DNA of 64,000 nucleotides from Agarophyton chilense (lineage: Eukaryota > Rhodophyta > Florideophyceae > Gracilariales > Gracilariaceae), in the NCBI GenBank assembly GCA_030374765.1, contig JARGXX010000025.1, forward strand, positions 1,116,001 to 1,180,000, given 5' to 3'. The notes under the pieces were generated by a model that did no database searches, was not told the DNA's origin, and worked only from the letters and a program-made list of their open reading frames with translations. The translations under genes were made by a program, and so were the position numbers. Of the stretch, positions 9,648 through 18,907 are shown piece after piece (positions within the stretch are counted from its first letter, which is position 1; each line of letters starts with the position of its first letter).

Positions 9648-10880
9648 TCAGTTAATATTCACGTTTGGATCTAATGAAGTGAATATTTGCACAATAGTTC
9701 CGGATACTTTTCGTCCAATGCTCTTGTTTGACTTCACATGTTTGATGTTGGAGAACATGTTCACATCAGACCTAGAATTCCGAATTTCCTGAAGAAGGTT
9801 TTGAAGCGTAGGATACTTCGCTTGAATCCCTCTTGCCGTATCTGGGGATATACCTGGTACCAAAGAGAGCATTTGAAGGTAAGCAGAATGAAGCTTGTGC
9901 CCTGATACCTCAGAATCCTTCTGTTTGGTGGTATTTTCGTATTCTGAAAACTCTTGAGATCCAGCAGAGTCGAAAGTGCTCTTTATGCGGACGAAGGGGG
10001 CTGTAGATCTCGAGGCTTTTTTCGTCCTGTATGTTAGAACTGACTCTATGTAGGTTTGCTGCTCGTAGTGAGGTAGTTTGGCCACAGCACGAGAAATATC
10101 ACAAATATAATGAGATAGCTCATCGTGGTTATGAATGTCGTGTGTTCTTATTCCATAATCCATATAAAGAAATACATAACTATCTTGTACAGCTTCCTTT
10201 GTAATTATAGGGTCAGATCCCTGGCCAGGTTTGAATGCATCTCTTTCCGTCCGCTTACAATAGTTATCAATACCAGAGACAACCAACATCACTTTTTGAC
10301 CAGGAAGCCCCGTTTTCAAACCCTGGCAGAAATCATCTAACGTCTTTTTGCGCATATGATCAACATACTGTTCCGCAGTAAACACCAACAGAGAGAAGGG
10401 AACAAATGGGGATGAAAACGAAGATGAGCCAATCGGTTTTAGTCGCCAAGATATCAGATTGCTCATAAGACGATCATCATAGGATATCTGTTCAGGCCGG
10501 AGGACGACTCTGAGCTGTCTCAAGGTATCCTTCTTCGACCTGTCTTCAAACATTTGTTTCGATACGATTACTTCCAGCCGGTCATCACAGTTTCGAGGAC
10601 TTTTATCATGCTTATTGATGGCTTCTTGTATTTTTCGTTTTCGTTCATCTTTCTTGAGGGCTTCACGCTGTGCCTTCGTATATCGCCGCGATTTATGGAC
10701 CAGCTGTGTAGCTTTTATTTCCTTCGCCCTCTCATCAACGGCATCTTGATTTCGTTTTGGTCTCTTTTCTGTGGAAATACGGCCTTGCCATCTTCCGTCC
10801 GCTCCAGTCTGGGAACATGGCGCTCTCTGTGATTCTTGGGGTTCTATGACAAGGTCCGAATCATCGCTAGAGATATCCAT
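9648..10880 (-). CDS. EME1: EME1/Mms4-like non-catalytic subunit of the MUS81 structure-specific endonuclease
   Basis: The gene encodes 410 residues from the ATG at 10880. The N-terminus begins MDISSDDSDLVI, typical of the acidic disordered start of EME1. A Lys/Arg-rich helix (about 60-110) is followed by an ERCC4-like nuclease fold around LVVSGIDNYCK and VFLYMDYGIRTHDI. The C-terminal tandem helix-hairpin-helix contains LSLVPGISPDTARGIQAKYP. The ERKxxxD catalytic motif of MUS81 is not seen, as expected for the EME1 partner, which positions MUS81 on branched DNA during recombination and fork restart. Divergence is high, so the assignment rests on the HhH region and overall layout. Confidence 0.75.
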   Translation of the reverse strand: MDISSDDSDLVIEPQESQRAPCSQTGADGRWQGRISTEKRPKRNQDAVDERAKEIKATQLVHKSRRYTKAQREALKKDERKRKIQEAINKHDKSPRNCDDRLEVIVSKQMFEDRSKKDTLRQLRVVLRPEQISYDDRLMSNLISWRLKPIGSSSFSSPFVPFSLLVFTAEQYVDHMRKKTLDDFCQGLKTGLPGQKVMLVVSGIDNYCKRTERDAFKPGQGSDPIITKEAVQDSYVFLYMDYGIRTHDIHNHDELSHYICDISRAVAKLPHYEQQTYIESVLTYRTKKASRSTAPFVRIKSTFDSAGSQEFSEYENTTKQKDSEVSGHKLHSAYLQMLSLVPGISPDTARGIQAKYPTLQNLLQEIRNSRSDVNMFSNIKHVKSNKSIGRKVSGTIVQIFTSLDPNVNIN

Positions 10881-11577
10881 CACAAGCCAAGTTGAGAACA
10901 ACTGTTTACATAATCACAAAAGTGTACACGCCCGCCAATGCGCCAATCTCCAACAACTTTAGAAGCCCTTCCAGCCAATGCTATAAGATTTGGAAAGCGC
11001 AAAGTTCCAAAGTGTTGGACGGGCATCCAGCAGAATTAAGAAAGAAAAATATGCAACGTATCCAAGATCCTTACAGTAAGTGCCAATTTGTTCGAGATCC
11101 TGAATCGAAAAGCGCCAGACGTTTGAAGGGAGGACGATAGCGCTAAGATACAATGTCCCACTACTTAGAAGTGCTCGGTGTGGCGACCCACCTCCTTTCC
11201 CTATATCTAGCTATCTAGCCGTCCAGAAAGTCGTTATTGTCTAGTCCATCTCCGGCTCTTCCCATGAATGATTTTTCTAGTTTCTGCAGATTCCAAAAAT
11301 GCCTGTGCTAAAGATGAGAAATTGAATGCTTTCGTTTTTGTAGTAGACAATTCTGCCTCTATCGCACACATGCTGTCTAGACTTAAGATCAGGACCGAAG
11401 CATTCTAATCTGGGGGTTGACAGGGAAGATTTGGCAGAGTGTATCACGAAACATTTGAGGAGAATTATACATGAACATTGCATATGGGCCATATGACATA
11501 TTTTACTTGTAAGCATAGACGAGACGTTTCAAGGTAGCGAGGCGTACTTTACATTTACTTCATACAGTTTTGTTTTA
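10881..11577. other. Intergenic region, no gene recognised
   Basis: This 697-bp spacer lies between the 5' end of the EME1-like gene and the 3' end of the GT25-like gene, both on the minus strand. It should contain the EME1 promoter. A 79-codon ATG frame on the minus strand (11277-11516) has no recognisable features and is not supported as a gene. Confidence 0.55.
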
Positions 11578-12819
11578 TCATTCTTGGAACAACCTGTCGA
11601 AGTCTCGAGCTGTCCACCTTTCGTAGAGCCGACGCCACAAACAGTTGTGCGCCTTTCCTGAGTTGTGAGATATATCCATGATCATTTCTGGACAGAATGG
11701 AGCTTGGACGTCATTGTTACATGCGCTGAGTGCGACGAACTGGTCCTTCAAGTCACGCTGCACCAGACCAATTTCAATATCAAGTGGCTCCCGGAAAGTT
11801 CTGACGTGTTTCTGAAGAAGTATTGCACCGTCAAGAGACAAAACATAAGCACTAGCACCGTGAGATATGTTGGCCAGCACCACTGGGTGCTTGTACTTCG
11901 CGTTCATAACCCACATTGACTCTTTCCGCTTCTTGCGAATGGATTTGTGGTGAACGACTTGCCTCCGAAGGAACATAAAATGCCACGGTTTCTGTCTAGC
12001 AATAGATTCTTGATCAGCGTCTGAAAGCACCGATGGAAGACTTCTGAGCAAGCGGGTAGTTGGAAAGAGCGAATCATCGATGACAAGAGATCGCTGTTTT
12101 CCCGAGGCAGCAACATGCGCCCACAGCCTTCTGTGTGCATCGAAGTACGCTATATGCCTTCGCACGACGAATAAGTCCCTCCCCTTTAAATTCTGAAGCT
12201 TACCCAATGCAGAATCTGAAATTGGCATCGGAGGTTTATCGAGAGAGACACGTCTTACGTCTGTGTGTTCCCACTTGACAGCGGTGATACCAGCTTCATG
12301 TGCCATCTTTTGAAACTCTCTAAATTGAGATGAGCACTTCTGGCTTGTAATGACAAACACAGCGTCGAACGTTTCGCTCCCAGCTATGCTTTCGGAGGGG
12401 TACTTGTTCCGAAATGTAGCTTGTCTAACATGAACATATCCGGGCGCATAGAAGGCAGAGTCGATTGGTAATTTGACTTTTCGGTTTCGAACCTGTGCGA
12501 TGATATCAATCGGATGTGGCAATTGATCGACTGGAATGGTCGACAAAATGGCGTCACTTAGGTGTCCACTGAGATGAAACCGAAGCAACAAGATCATCTG
12601 GCATGTTAGAGTAACAAAGACAATGAGATTAAGTGTACAGACAACGCGTTTTCTACAGAGTCTCTGAAGACATGTATGCCAGAGGAGAGATGGCTTCGTC
12701 TTTCCTTCTCGGAACCTAGTCCACGACGAAGCCTTTCTCCATCGAGAAATAGATGGTTCAGGACGAAAGTTGAGTGAAATAGGAATATGTCTTCGTTTTC
12801 GTTTATTATCCAGTATCAT
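11578..12819 (-). CDS. GT25-like type II membrane glycosyltransferase
   Basis: 413 residues from ATG. A very basic N-terminal tail of about 60 residues precedes one hydrophobic segment near 61-82 (LNLIVFVTLTCQMILLL), giving a type II Golgi/ER topology. The lumenal part resembles glycosyltransferase family 25 (LPS- and collagen-type galactosyltransferases). FDAVFVITSQKCSSQFREF fits the opening strand. VVRRHIAYFDAHRRLW fits the SH-I-W helix. SLVIDDSLFPTTRLLRSLP fits the metal-binding acidic motif, here IDDS instead of the usual LEDD. GASAYVLSLDGAILLQKHV fits the closing segment. Donor and acceptor cannot be told. It is the first of several membrane glycan enzymes in this stretch. Confidence 0.6.
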   Translation of the reverse strand: MILDNKRKRRHIPISLNFRPEPSISRWRKASSWTRFREGKTKPSLLWHTCLQRLCRKRVVCTLNLIVFVTLTCQMILLLRFHLSGHLSDAILSTIPVDQLPHPIDIIAQVRNRKVKLPIDSAFYAPGYVHVRQATFRNKYPSESIAGSETFDAVFVITSQKCSSQFREFQKMAHEAGITAVKWEHTDVRRVSLDKPPMPISDSALGKLQNLKGRDLFVVRRHIAYFDAHRRLWAHVAASGKQRSLVIDDSLFPTTRLLRSLPSVLSDADQESIARQKPWHFMFLRRQVVHHKSIRKKRKESMWVMNAKYKHPVVLANISHGASAYVLSLDGAILLQKHVRTFREPLDIEIGLVQRDLKDQFVALSACNNDVQAPFCPEMIMDISHNSGKAHNCLWRRLYERWTARDFDRLFQE

Positions 12820-13440
12820 AACGCGTTCTTACCTTTCAATACAAACAGAACGAATGGTGTCAGGTAAATTTAGAGCATGATACACAACAAGACACAGGGC
12901 AGGCATATGCCGACGTCGAGTAAGTCTTCAGCAAACGAGTTGAGGTTGAGGAACTTCCAAGCTGCAGTGCGTCACTGAAACAAAAATCGGGAAAGCAAGG
13001 AAAGAGGCACGACATGACGATGGCGCGATGGGTTTGTCTTCGGTCTCGTGAAGTTAAACACGCGTAATAACCGAGTCTGTAATTTAGTCTCCCCTTGATT
13101 AAAAACGATTAACGTCGCGTGAGCACAAAACTGTCGTTTCACGTGACGTGTGAGCAAGATTCTTCAATTCGCGAGTTCCTGGCCCTCCAGGCTGGAGCCA
13201 CTGTGCTTGGCAGTGGGGGTTGCTTAGACCCCAAGACTCAATAGGGAAGTCGACCGTGGAGTCTGACTTAGTATTCTTGAGCTCCACGCTCTGATATATC
13301 AGTCGCCTCAGAACAGAAGCCGAAACGCTCATAATCAATTCATCATGATGATCATGATGTGTGGGACGAGCCAGGGAGAGGAGTTCCGAAAGACTTTTTT
13401 GAAACATATGCCTGAAAATTTAAAGTTGAAAGTTGTGCCA
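12820..13440. other. Intergenic region, no gene recognised
   Basis: This 621-bp spacer lies between two minus-strand genes and must hold the promoter of the GT25-like gene and the 3' UTR of the BASS transporter. Short frames here have no support. Confidence 0.55.
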
Positions 13441-14715
13441 TTACTCGTCCAGTTCACGATAAAGGGATTCATTAGTAGCTGGTTTTTTTTCTTTGAATTG
13501 CAATGCGTCTGTTGAAGATGTAAACCTCCAGATTCCGGCAAGAACTGAGCCGAACACTGAGTGCATCACGGCGCTAAGGGCCCCCGGTAGGACAGTTGCC
13601 GGGTGAGCGAAATGAGCGTTTGCTAGTGATACCGCAAGAGTAGAATTCTGCATCATCACTTCAATGCTGACCGTTCTCCTTGAAGAGGTATCAAGGCGGA
13701 AAATGCTAGCAACAAAATAACCCAAAATTCCGCCCAATATGTGCATGGTTGCAATAGTTAGAAAGAGTTTGGGTCCTACAGTGGCAAGAGCGGAGGCATT
13801 TGCTGCAATGACGCCACAACAAGTTGCGGTTACGCCCAACACAGATACAAGTGGAAGAAAATCAGATGTGGCAGATACTACACGCGGAAAAGTAGTCTGC
13901 AAGATATATCCGAGTAGAAGAGGAAGCAGAACCACTTGCACAGTACTAATCAACAAAGGAAATGGGGCAACTGGTACTAATGTACCCGCCAGAATGCTCA
14001 TGAGGGAGGGGATGAGCAATATACTCAAAAGTGTTGAAACAAGTGTCAATACCACAGAAAGTGCAACATTTGCTCTGGCGAGAAGGCATATAATATTACT
14101 GGCAGCGCCACCAGGACAGACGCCGACCAAAATTACGCCGGCGGCGAGAGCGGGCGGGAGACGCAGTGTGAAGGAAAGCACACGGGCGAGGAGTGGCATC
14201 AGAGTATATTGGGCGCATGCACCCAACAAAACTTGGCGCGGCGTCCGAAAAACAGTTGCAAATGATTGCGGGGTTATTGTGAGCCCCATGCCCAACATGA
14301 TGAGGGAGAGAGTGGGTATAATGTACGATGATTGAAACCAGAGAAATGTTGCGGGGCGCAAAAAGGCGACCACAGCGCCCACGGAAACCCACAAAGGGAA
14401 TAAGTTTGTCAATGTTTGCAAAGTGCTGGAAAGACGATGAGAAGTGGTGGATGGTAAGGAAGGCTGTGATGAGCGAGGAGAACGGCGGGAAACATCACAG
14501 GCGATACGGGTGGACGGGGCGCGGACAGATGGTGAAATGACTCGGTAGTGTCTCGCATTCCGCGGGAATGTGGGTAACAAGAGAGAGGTTGGGCATTTGC
14601 GCTGTTTGGGATGGTGAGCTGGAGGGAGACGTGCTTTTGACGCCGAGGTGAGAAACGCGGAGGAGAAAGCCATGTGAGGTCGCGCAGGTGCGAATGGCGA
14701 CGTGGGGCCGAGCAT
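13441..14715 (-). CDS. BASS-family (bile acid:sodium symporter-like) plastid transporter
   Basis: 424 residues from ATG at 14715; a second ATG at 14673 would remove 14 residues. The first ~95 residues are rich in Ser, Arg and Pro with few acidic residues, like a plastid transit peptide. The rest is a membrane protein with about nine to ten hydrophobic helices. BASS hallmarks are present: LGMGLTITPQSF, GVCPGGAASNIICLLARAN, and EVMMQNSTLAVSLANAHF in the crossover-helix region. Plastid BASS proteins in plants carry pyruvate, 2-keto acids or related anions with sodium; the substrate here cannot be read from sequence. The gene is divergent from the two-finger C2H2 gene across about 257 bp. Confidence 0.88.
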   Translation of the reverse strand: MLGPTSPFAPARPHMAFSSAFLTSASKARLPPAHHPKQRKCPTSLLLPTFPRNARHYRVISPSVRAPSTRIACDVSRRSPRSSQPSLPSTTSHRLSSTLQTLTNLFPLWVSVGAVVAFLRPATFLWFQSSYIIPTLSLIMLGMGLTITPQSFATVFRTPRQVLLGACAQYTLMPLLARVLSFTLRLPPALAAGVILVGVCPGGAASNIICLLARANVALSVVLTLVSTLLSILLIPSLMSILAGTLVPVAPFPLLISTVQVVLLPLLLGYILQTTFPRVVSATSDFLPLVSVLGVTATCCGVIAANASALATVGPKLFLTIATMHILGGILGYFVASIFRLDTSSRRTVSIEVMMQNSTLAVSLANAHFAHPATVLPGALSAVMHSVFGSVLAGIWRFTSSTDALQFKEKKPATNESLYRELDE

Positions 14716-14972
14716 TGCTTGACAGATGCTTCGAATGGCAAGGCGCCGTGTGTGCAGCGCGAGTTGCGATTGGCCTCAGCGGCACATGGAACAGAACGCG
14801 TGCGCAAGAGTGGAAATCCGCCATGCATGTGAGAGGCTGTTTCCAAATTTTGGAATCCAAAAGCGGCGAGACGGCGCTGGCCCAGCCTGCGCCAGTGCCG
14901 AAAGGAACAAAAGTGCGTAAACGTCACCGACGTCGTCGGTGCTTTCTTCTTGCGTCCCGTGTGATCTTCGTC

Positions 14973-16787
14973 ATGTCTTCCAGGTCTTCCAACCCGCCGC
15001 CGAATGGCCCGCCCATCTCCTCTGCAGTCGTTAAGATACACCGTTGCTCCGTCGACGGCTGCGAGAAGACCTTCTCCCGCAAGTCCAACCTCAAGGCTCA
15101 CATGCGCCTTCACACGGGCGAGGAACCCTACGCATGCCCCGATTGCGGCAAGACGTTCAAGTGGAAGAGCTGTATGGCGTCACACGAGCGCGTTCACAGT
15201 CGACGCACAGACCATCCTCTCACGGCCTCTGCCTATGCGCGCCGTGCCAAACTGCAGAACGAATCTTCAACTCCCCGCCGGAACCAACACTCTGCCGTGC
15301 CTGATATCAATCATGCTGCCGACGCCTTCGTCACACAGTTGCAACTTCAGCAACAAAACCAATGGCGTGATGTGCAGCGACAACAACATTCTCATCAGCA
15401 CGCGCAACAGCAACAGCAACACCCACAACCTTCGCATTTTTATCCTCCGCCGCTTCGTCAACAGCAAACCGAACCAAATATTCAGGAACTGCGACGCGTT
15501 AGCCAAGAGGACCGACTGGAGTACTACCAAGGTGAACAGCACCTCAACCACTTGCAAGAGCAATTCCAACTAACAAGCAATCAGCAGCACCCCACACAAA
15601 ATCCCCCACTTTCTCAGAATCTACGTCGTGATTTTCATCCCAACTCTGACACCCAACAAGGCTACACGCCATCAACGCAGCAATATTTACAACACAACCA
15701 CTCCCATCTTCAATCCGAGCAATCACTTAAAGCACCGAATGCCACGCATCACCCATACCAATCCCCGTTCCAACACGAACAAACAGCCTACGGTGCATCT
15801 AACTCTCTTAGACACGGGGAGTTGTCTTATCCGCCGCCCCAAGGCTACACTGCTGATCCTATCCCTTATCCACAACCAACTTATTCGCAGCCTCTATCCA
15901 AACATCCTAACTCTACTATTCCCTCTCACGAATACAGCGAATTAGTTCGTGACGCTCAGAACCTCTCCCTTTTAGGCTACTTCAACACCAGTGCTACAGA
16001 TCGCGAAATCGTGTCGCGCCGATATTTTTCTACCGAGATGACCCCCATCGATGATGAAGCTAAAGAGCTGGCTGTCAAATCCGACCATGACACAGCGTCA
16101 TTTCAACTCAACAAAGGCCAGGCTGGTAACACCGTTGACGTTCAGAAAACGTTAGATGCTGAGTACGACCAGCATAACCATTTGAAGCCAGGAGCTGCCC
16201 CTGTTAACAATGAGTTTGATACCCCACCCGGTAAGGCACTTAATGACGTACTCTGTTCGTCAGATATAACCCCGACGAACCCAGATCCAGAAATTTCCAA
16301 TAGTTTGATGGACTTCAATTATAGTCGCCCCCCGAAATATCAAAACGACGAGTTGGAGATGATACCGTATTTCAAGGAGCCCAGTTCTCGATCATTGAGC
16401 GATCGTCCTATGTCGATCGATTCCAAAATTTTTGGAGACGCAACCCCGGAAGTCGGTCTCTCGTACTTCACACGTGAACCATCTGCTCCACTTGATCGGT
16501 TATCAGGGGAGCTAAAATATAACGGAAATGGGAAATGGTCATGTAGTATGAGTGACATTCTGAACGTAGGAGTAGAACCCGGCCGCTCTGGATCTCTAGG
16601 GCATCTTTCGTTGATTCTACCAGAGCTAGGCAACGGGTTGCGCGGCACTTACAGTAATAGTGTTTCTCCTCTCGGTATGACGTTAACTAATCCATCCGCC
16701 TCCCCGCGTACCTCAGTTGCATATATACGCCGCAGTGGATTTCTCTCCCCCCATATGTCGCAATCATTCTCGGTTGTAGATAAATGA
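14973..16787 (+). CDS. Two-finger C2H2 zinc-finger protein with Gln/His-rich region
   Basis: 604 residues from the ATG at 14973. The open frame extends to 14688 only with a GTG start and would overlap the divergent transporter. Two adjacent C2H2 fingers lie at about 23-75 (CSVDGCEKTFSRKSNLKAH and CPDCGKTFKWKSCMASHERVH), joined by a classical HTGEEPY linker, so sequence-specific DNA binding is likely. Residues about 120-290 are rich in Gln, His, Asn and Pro, as in activation domains. The remaining ~300 residues are Ser/Pro-rich and of unknown fold. It is probably a transcription factor; its targets are unknown. Confidence 0.82.
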   Translation: MSSRSSNPPPNGPPISSAVVKIHRCSVDGCEKTFSRKSNLKAHMRLHTGEEPYACPDCGKTFKWKSCMASHERVHSRRTDHPLTASAYARRAKLQNESSTPRRNQHSAVPDINHAADAFVTQLQLQQQNQWRDVQRQQHSHQHAQQQQQHPQPSHFYPPPLRQQQTEPNIQELRRVSQEDRLEYYQGEQHLNHLQEQFQLTSNQQHPTQNPPLSQNLRRDFHPNSDTQQGYTPSTQQYLQHNHSHLQSEQSLKAPNATHHPYQSPFQHEQTAYGASNSLRHGELSYPPPQGYTADPIPYPQPTYSQPLSKHPNSTIPSHEYSELVRDAQNLSLLGYFNTSATDREIVSRRYFSTEMTPIDDEAKELAVKSDHDTASFQLNKGQAGNTVDVQKTLDAEYDQHNHLKPGAAPVNNEFDTPPGKALNDVLCSSDITPTNPDPEISNSLMDFNYSRPPKYQNDELEMIPYFKEPSSRSLSDRPMSIDSKIFGDATPEVGLSYFTREPSAPLDRLSGELKYNGNGKWSCSMSDILNVGVEPGRSGSLGHLSLILPELGNGLRGTYSNSVSPLGMTLTNPSASPRTSVAYIRRSGFLSPHMSQSFSVVDK

Positions 16788-16933
16788 GTGCTTGGTCAAA
16801 GTCATTGGTTAGTGAATTTGTGCCATTACTAACATGGATTTGATATGAAGCCAGAGCTGCTGCCCCCCATCCAATGTACAGAAGTAAAAAAATTGGGTGG
16901 CATTTGGCTTGTACATAGTGGTGATATCAAGTG

Positions 16934-18526
16934 CTAGACCTTCTCAATTTCCAAAGAGTCGTCCTCCGTCTCTTCTCCTGTCGCCAGACTCCGTTGTTCC
17001 GCACTAGAAGCAAATTTTCCTGAAGCAAAAACGACCTCTGAAAGAGTCTTCAGGCTTAAATCTGAAGATGGGTAACCCGTACCAGGACCAGTGCATGTCA
17101 CAAACGCTACGATGTTCTGCCAAACTCCTCTGTCATACGGATTCGATGTGATTTGATCCCGCAACGCTACAATGTGCTCGTAAGTTGTTCTTCCTTTGGC
17201 GACGAGCTGAACCTGAGTTATGAAGAGCATAATGCAAAACACGGCCAACATAGAATGAATCAAAACCAGAAAAGAGCCCATGGGGTGACTTTGAACAAAT
17301 GAAGATAAGGAGGGAGCTCTTATGGCAAAGTTCATGACGATATAGATAAAAACCGTTTGAACAATAGGTGTACAAAGCACCAACAACAAAAATTGCCGTC
17401 TTGTATATAACCCGATAGAGTTATTCACCCATGGGCATTCGTGATCAAACATTCGAACGCACACGTCTCTCTCAGCCGAATGCTTTGACCGCGAAGGTTT
17501 GGCAGCGAGACATGTATAGCAATAAGCAGACGGTAGGAGGTCAATGTCTCTGTTCAGGTCAATGCACCTTTCGATATGATGTACTAGTGTTTCACGAGTT
17601 CCTTTTTTGACATCACCGGGATCACCGTACGTTGTGATTAGATGACAAATGAAACTTGTAAACAACAATAAATGCAAAACGACCAGCACTGGTACACTGA
17701 TGAAGCCCGTACCTACCGTGAGCTGCAGAAACCGTGAATATGAAACAGCTAGAGTGACATAGTAAAACAGGACAAGGCCGAAACGCTTGGCAGATTTTCT
17801 TGGATTGTATTCAGTATTGGCGAAAGAAGGATGAGTGCTTTCTCCCGCAGAACCTGGTGCATGATTGGCTTTTTGATGCGATAATTGGTATGCTGTTTTG
17901 CCATTGGCATCTGCGATTGTGACATCGGCTCCTGCTCGGATGAGAGCATTGGCGACTAAAGGGTGGTTGCGTTGGACAGCCCTGTGCAATGCGGTGGAAC
18001 CTTGCGTGTCTACAGCATCAACGTGGACTGAATGAACAATAAGCAAGTATCTGACGCAGTGACTGTGTCCGTAATAGGCAGCCCATTGCAGAAGAGTGTG
18101 AGCATCGTTGTCAGTGGTGCGTGCTAAAACAGGCCATCGCGATAGAATGAGATGCAAAACTGCTACTCTTCCATACTGTGCGGCATGAATTGGAGCGTCA
18201 TATCCGCTTGCATCACAAAGAGAAGGATCGGCACCGGCGTCTAGTAAAGCTTTGATGTTCTGGAGTGGAGCGGATACGCATGCCCAATGGAGCGGTGTTT
18301 GGTGTAATTGGGCAGGATTTGTTGACACGATATCGACGCGCGGAGCAAGAGGCAGAAGTGTGGCGAGAACCGGAGCAGGCGCTAGCGACGCCCAGTGCAG
18401 GGGAGTATGGCCATTGTCATCTGGTTGCAAAAGCTCTTCTGGCAGGGATGGGTCGGTGAGTCGTTGCAGCAGAGAGGCTAGGTCTCCAGCGCGGATGAGC
18501 GCACTGACGGAGTGAAATTTCTCCAT
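16934..18526 (-). CDS. Ankyrin-repeat DHHC-type palmitoyltransferase with degenerate cysteine-rich domain
   Basis: 530 residues from the ATG at 18526; upstream sequence is open only with non-ATG starts and collides with the divergent ATPase gene. About five ankyrin repeats occupy residues 35-215 (DNGHTPLHWA, HQTPLHWACV, TLLQWAAYYGH, GSTALHRAVQRNH), followed by paired hydrophobic helices, the cysteine-rich domain near 345-390 and two more membrane segments. This is the layout of Akr1 and HIP14/ZDHHC17, which attach palmitate to Golgi client proteins. The signature reads FDHECPWVNNS instead of DHHCPWvxNC. Other expected cysteines upstream (KHSAERDVC for HCsxCxxC) are also replaced, while the catalytic Cys remains. 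Zinc binding and activity are therefore doubtful. It is tail-to-tail with the C2H2 gene (146 bp). Confidence 0.85.
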   Translation of the reverse strand: MEKFHSVSALIRAGDLASLLQRLTDPSLPEELLQPDDNGHTPLHWASLAPAPVLATLLPLAPRVDIVSTNPAQLHQTPLHWACVSAPLQNIKALLDAGADPSLCDASGYDAPIHAAQYGRVAVLHLILSRWPVLARTTDNDAHTLLQWAAYYGHSHCVRYLLIVHSVHVDAVDTQGSTALHRAVQRNHPLVANALIRAGADVTIADANGKTAYQLSHQKANHAPGSAGESTHPSFANTEYNPRKSAKRFGLVLFYYVTLAVSYSRFLQLTVGTGFISVPVLVVLHLLLFTSFICHLITTYGDPGDVKKGTRETLVHHIERCIDLNRDIDLLPSAYCYTCLAAKPSRSKHSAERDVCVRMFDHECPWVNNSIGLYTRRQFLLLVLCTPIVQTVFIYIVMNFAIRAPSLSSFVQSHPMGSFLVLIHSMLAVFCIMLFITQVQLVAKGRTTYEHIVALRDQITSNPYDRGVWQNIVAFVTCTGPGTGYPSSDLSLKTLSEVVFASGKFASSAEQRSLATGEETEDDSLEIEKV

Positions 18527-18907
18527 GGCGCACCCTCGAGAAGAACAGAACCCTTCCGATGGGGGAGTCAATCTAGCACGTGAAGGCGACGCGCTGAACC
18601 TCGGCTTGGAAGAGACGCGCGTGCTCCATCTACCCTTCGTATATCTACACTTCTTGACCCACTTGCAGAACGAGTCGCTGTGTTGCCCCTTCCCAACTGC
18701 ACTCGCTGCGCGACACGTGTGATATTTATTGTTGTTGATGACTGATTCAAAGTTGCACAGTATGAAGGTAGGTTTCGCATGTGCCTTGTCTCCACCATCA
18801 GAGATAGACACAGCTTGTATCTCGGATCACCGAAACCCATCGCCGTCGCCCCTGTTGGGCGTCCCCCTCAGTGCTTCACCGTCTTCACCCCCTCGCGTTC
18901 TCTAACC
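18527..18907. promoter_or_regulatory. Shared divergent promoter region
   Basis: 381 bp separate the divergent start codons of the ankyrin-DHHC gene and the ABC-class ATPase gene. Both frames can be extended into this region only with non-ATG starts, and those extensions would overlap, which supports the inner ATGs. Confidence 0.5.

Noticed and set aside
14409-15113. 234-codon minus-strand frame
   Set aside because: It overlaps the start of the BASS gene and the zinc fingers of the C2H2 gene in another frame and has no motif of its own; a composition shadow in a GC-rich stretch.
16934-18811. Longer start for the ankyrin-DHHC gene
   Set aside because: The extra 95 codons have no ATG start, show no similarity and would overlap the 5' region of the divergent ATPase gene; the ATG at 18526 directly precedes the first ankyrin repeats.
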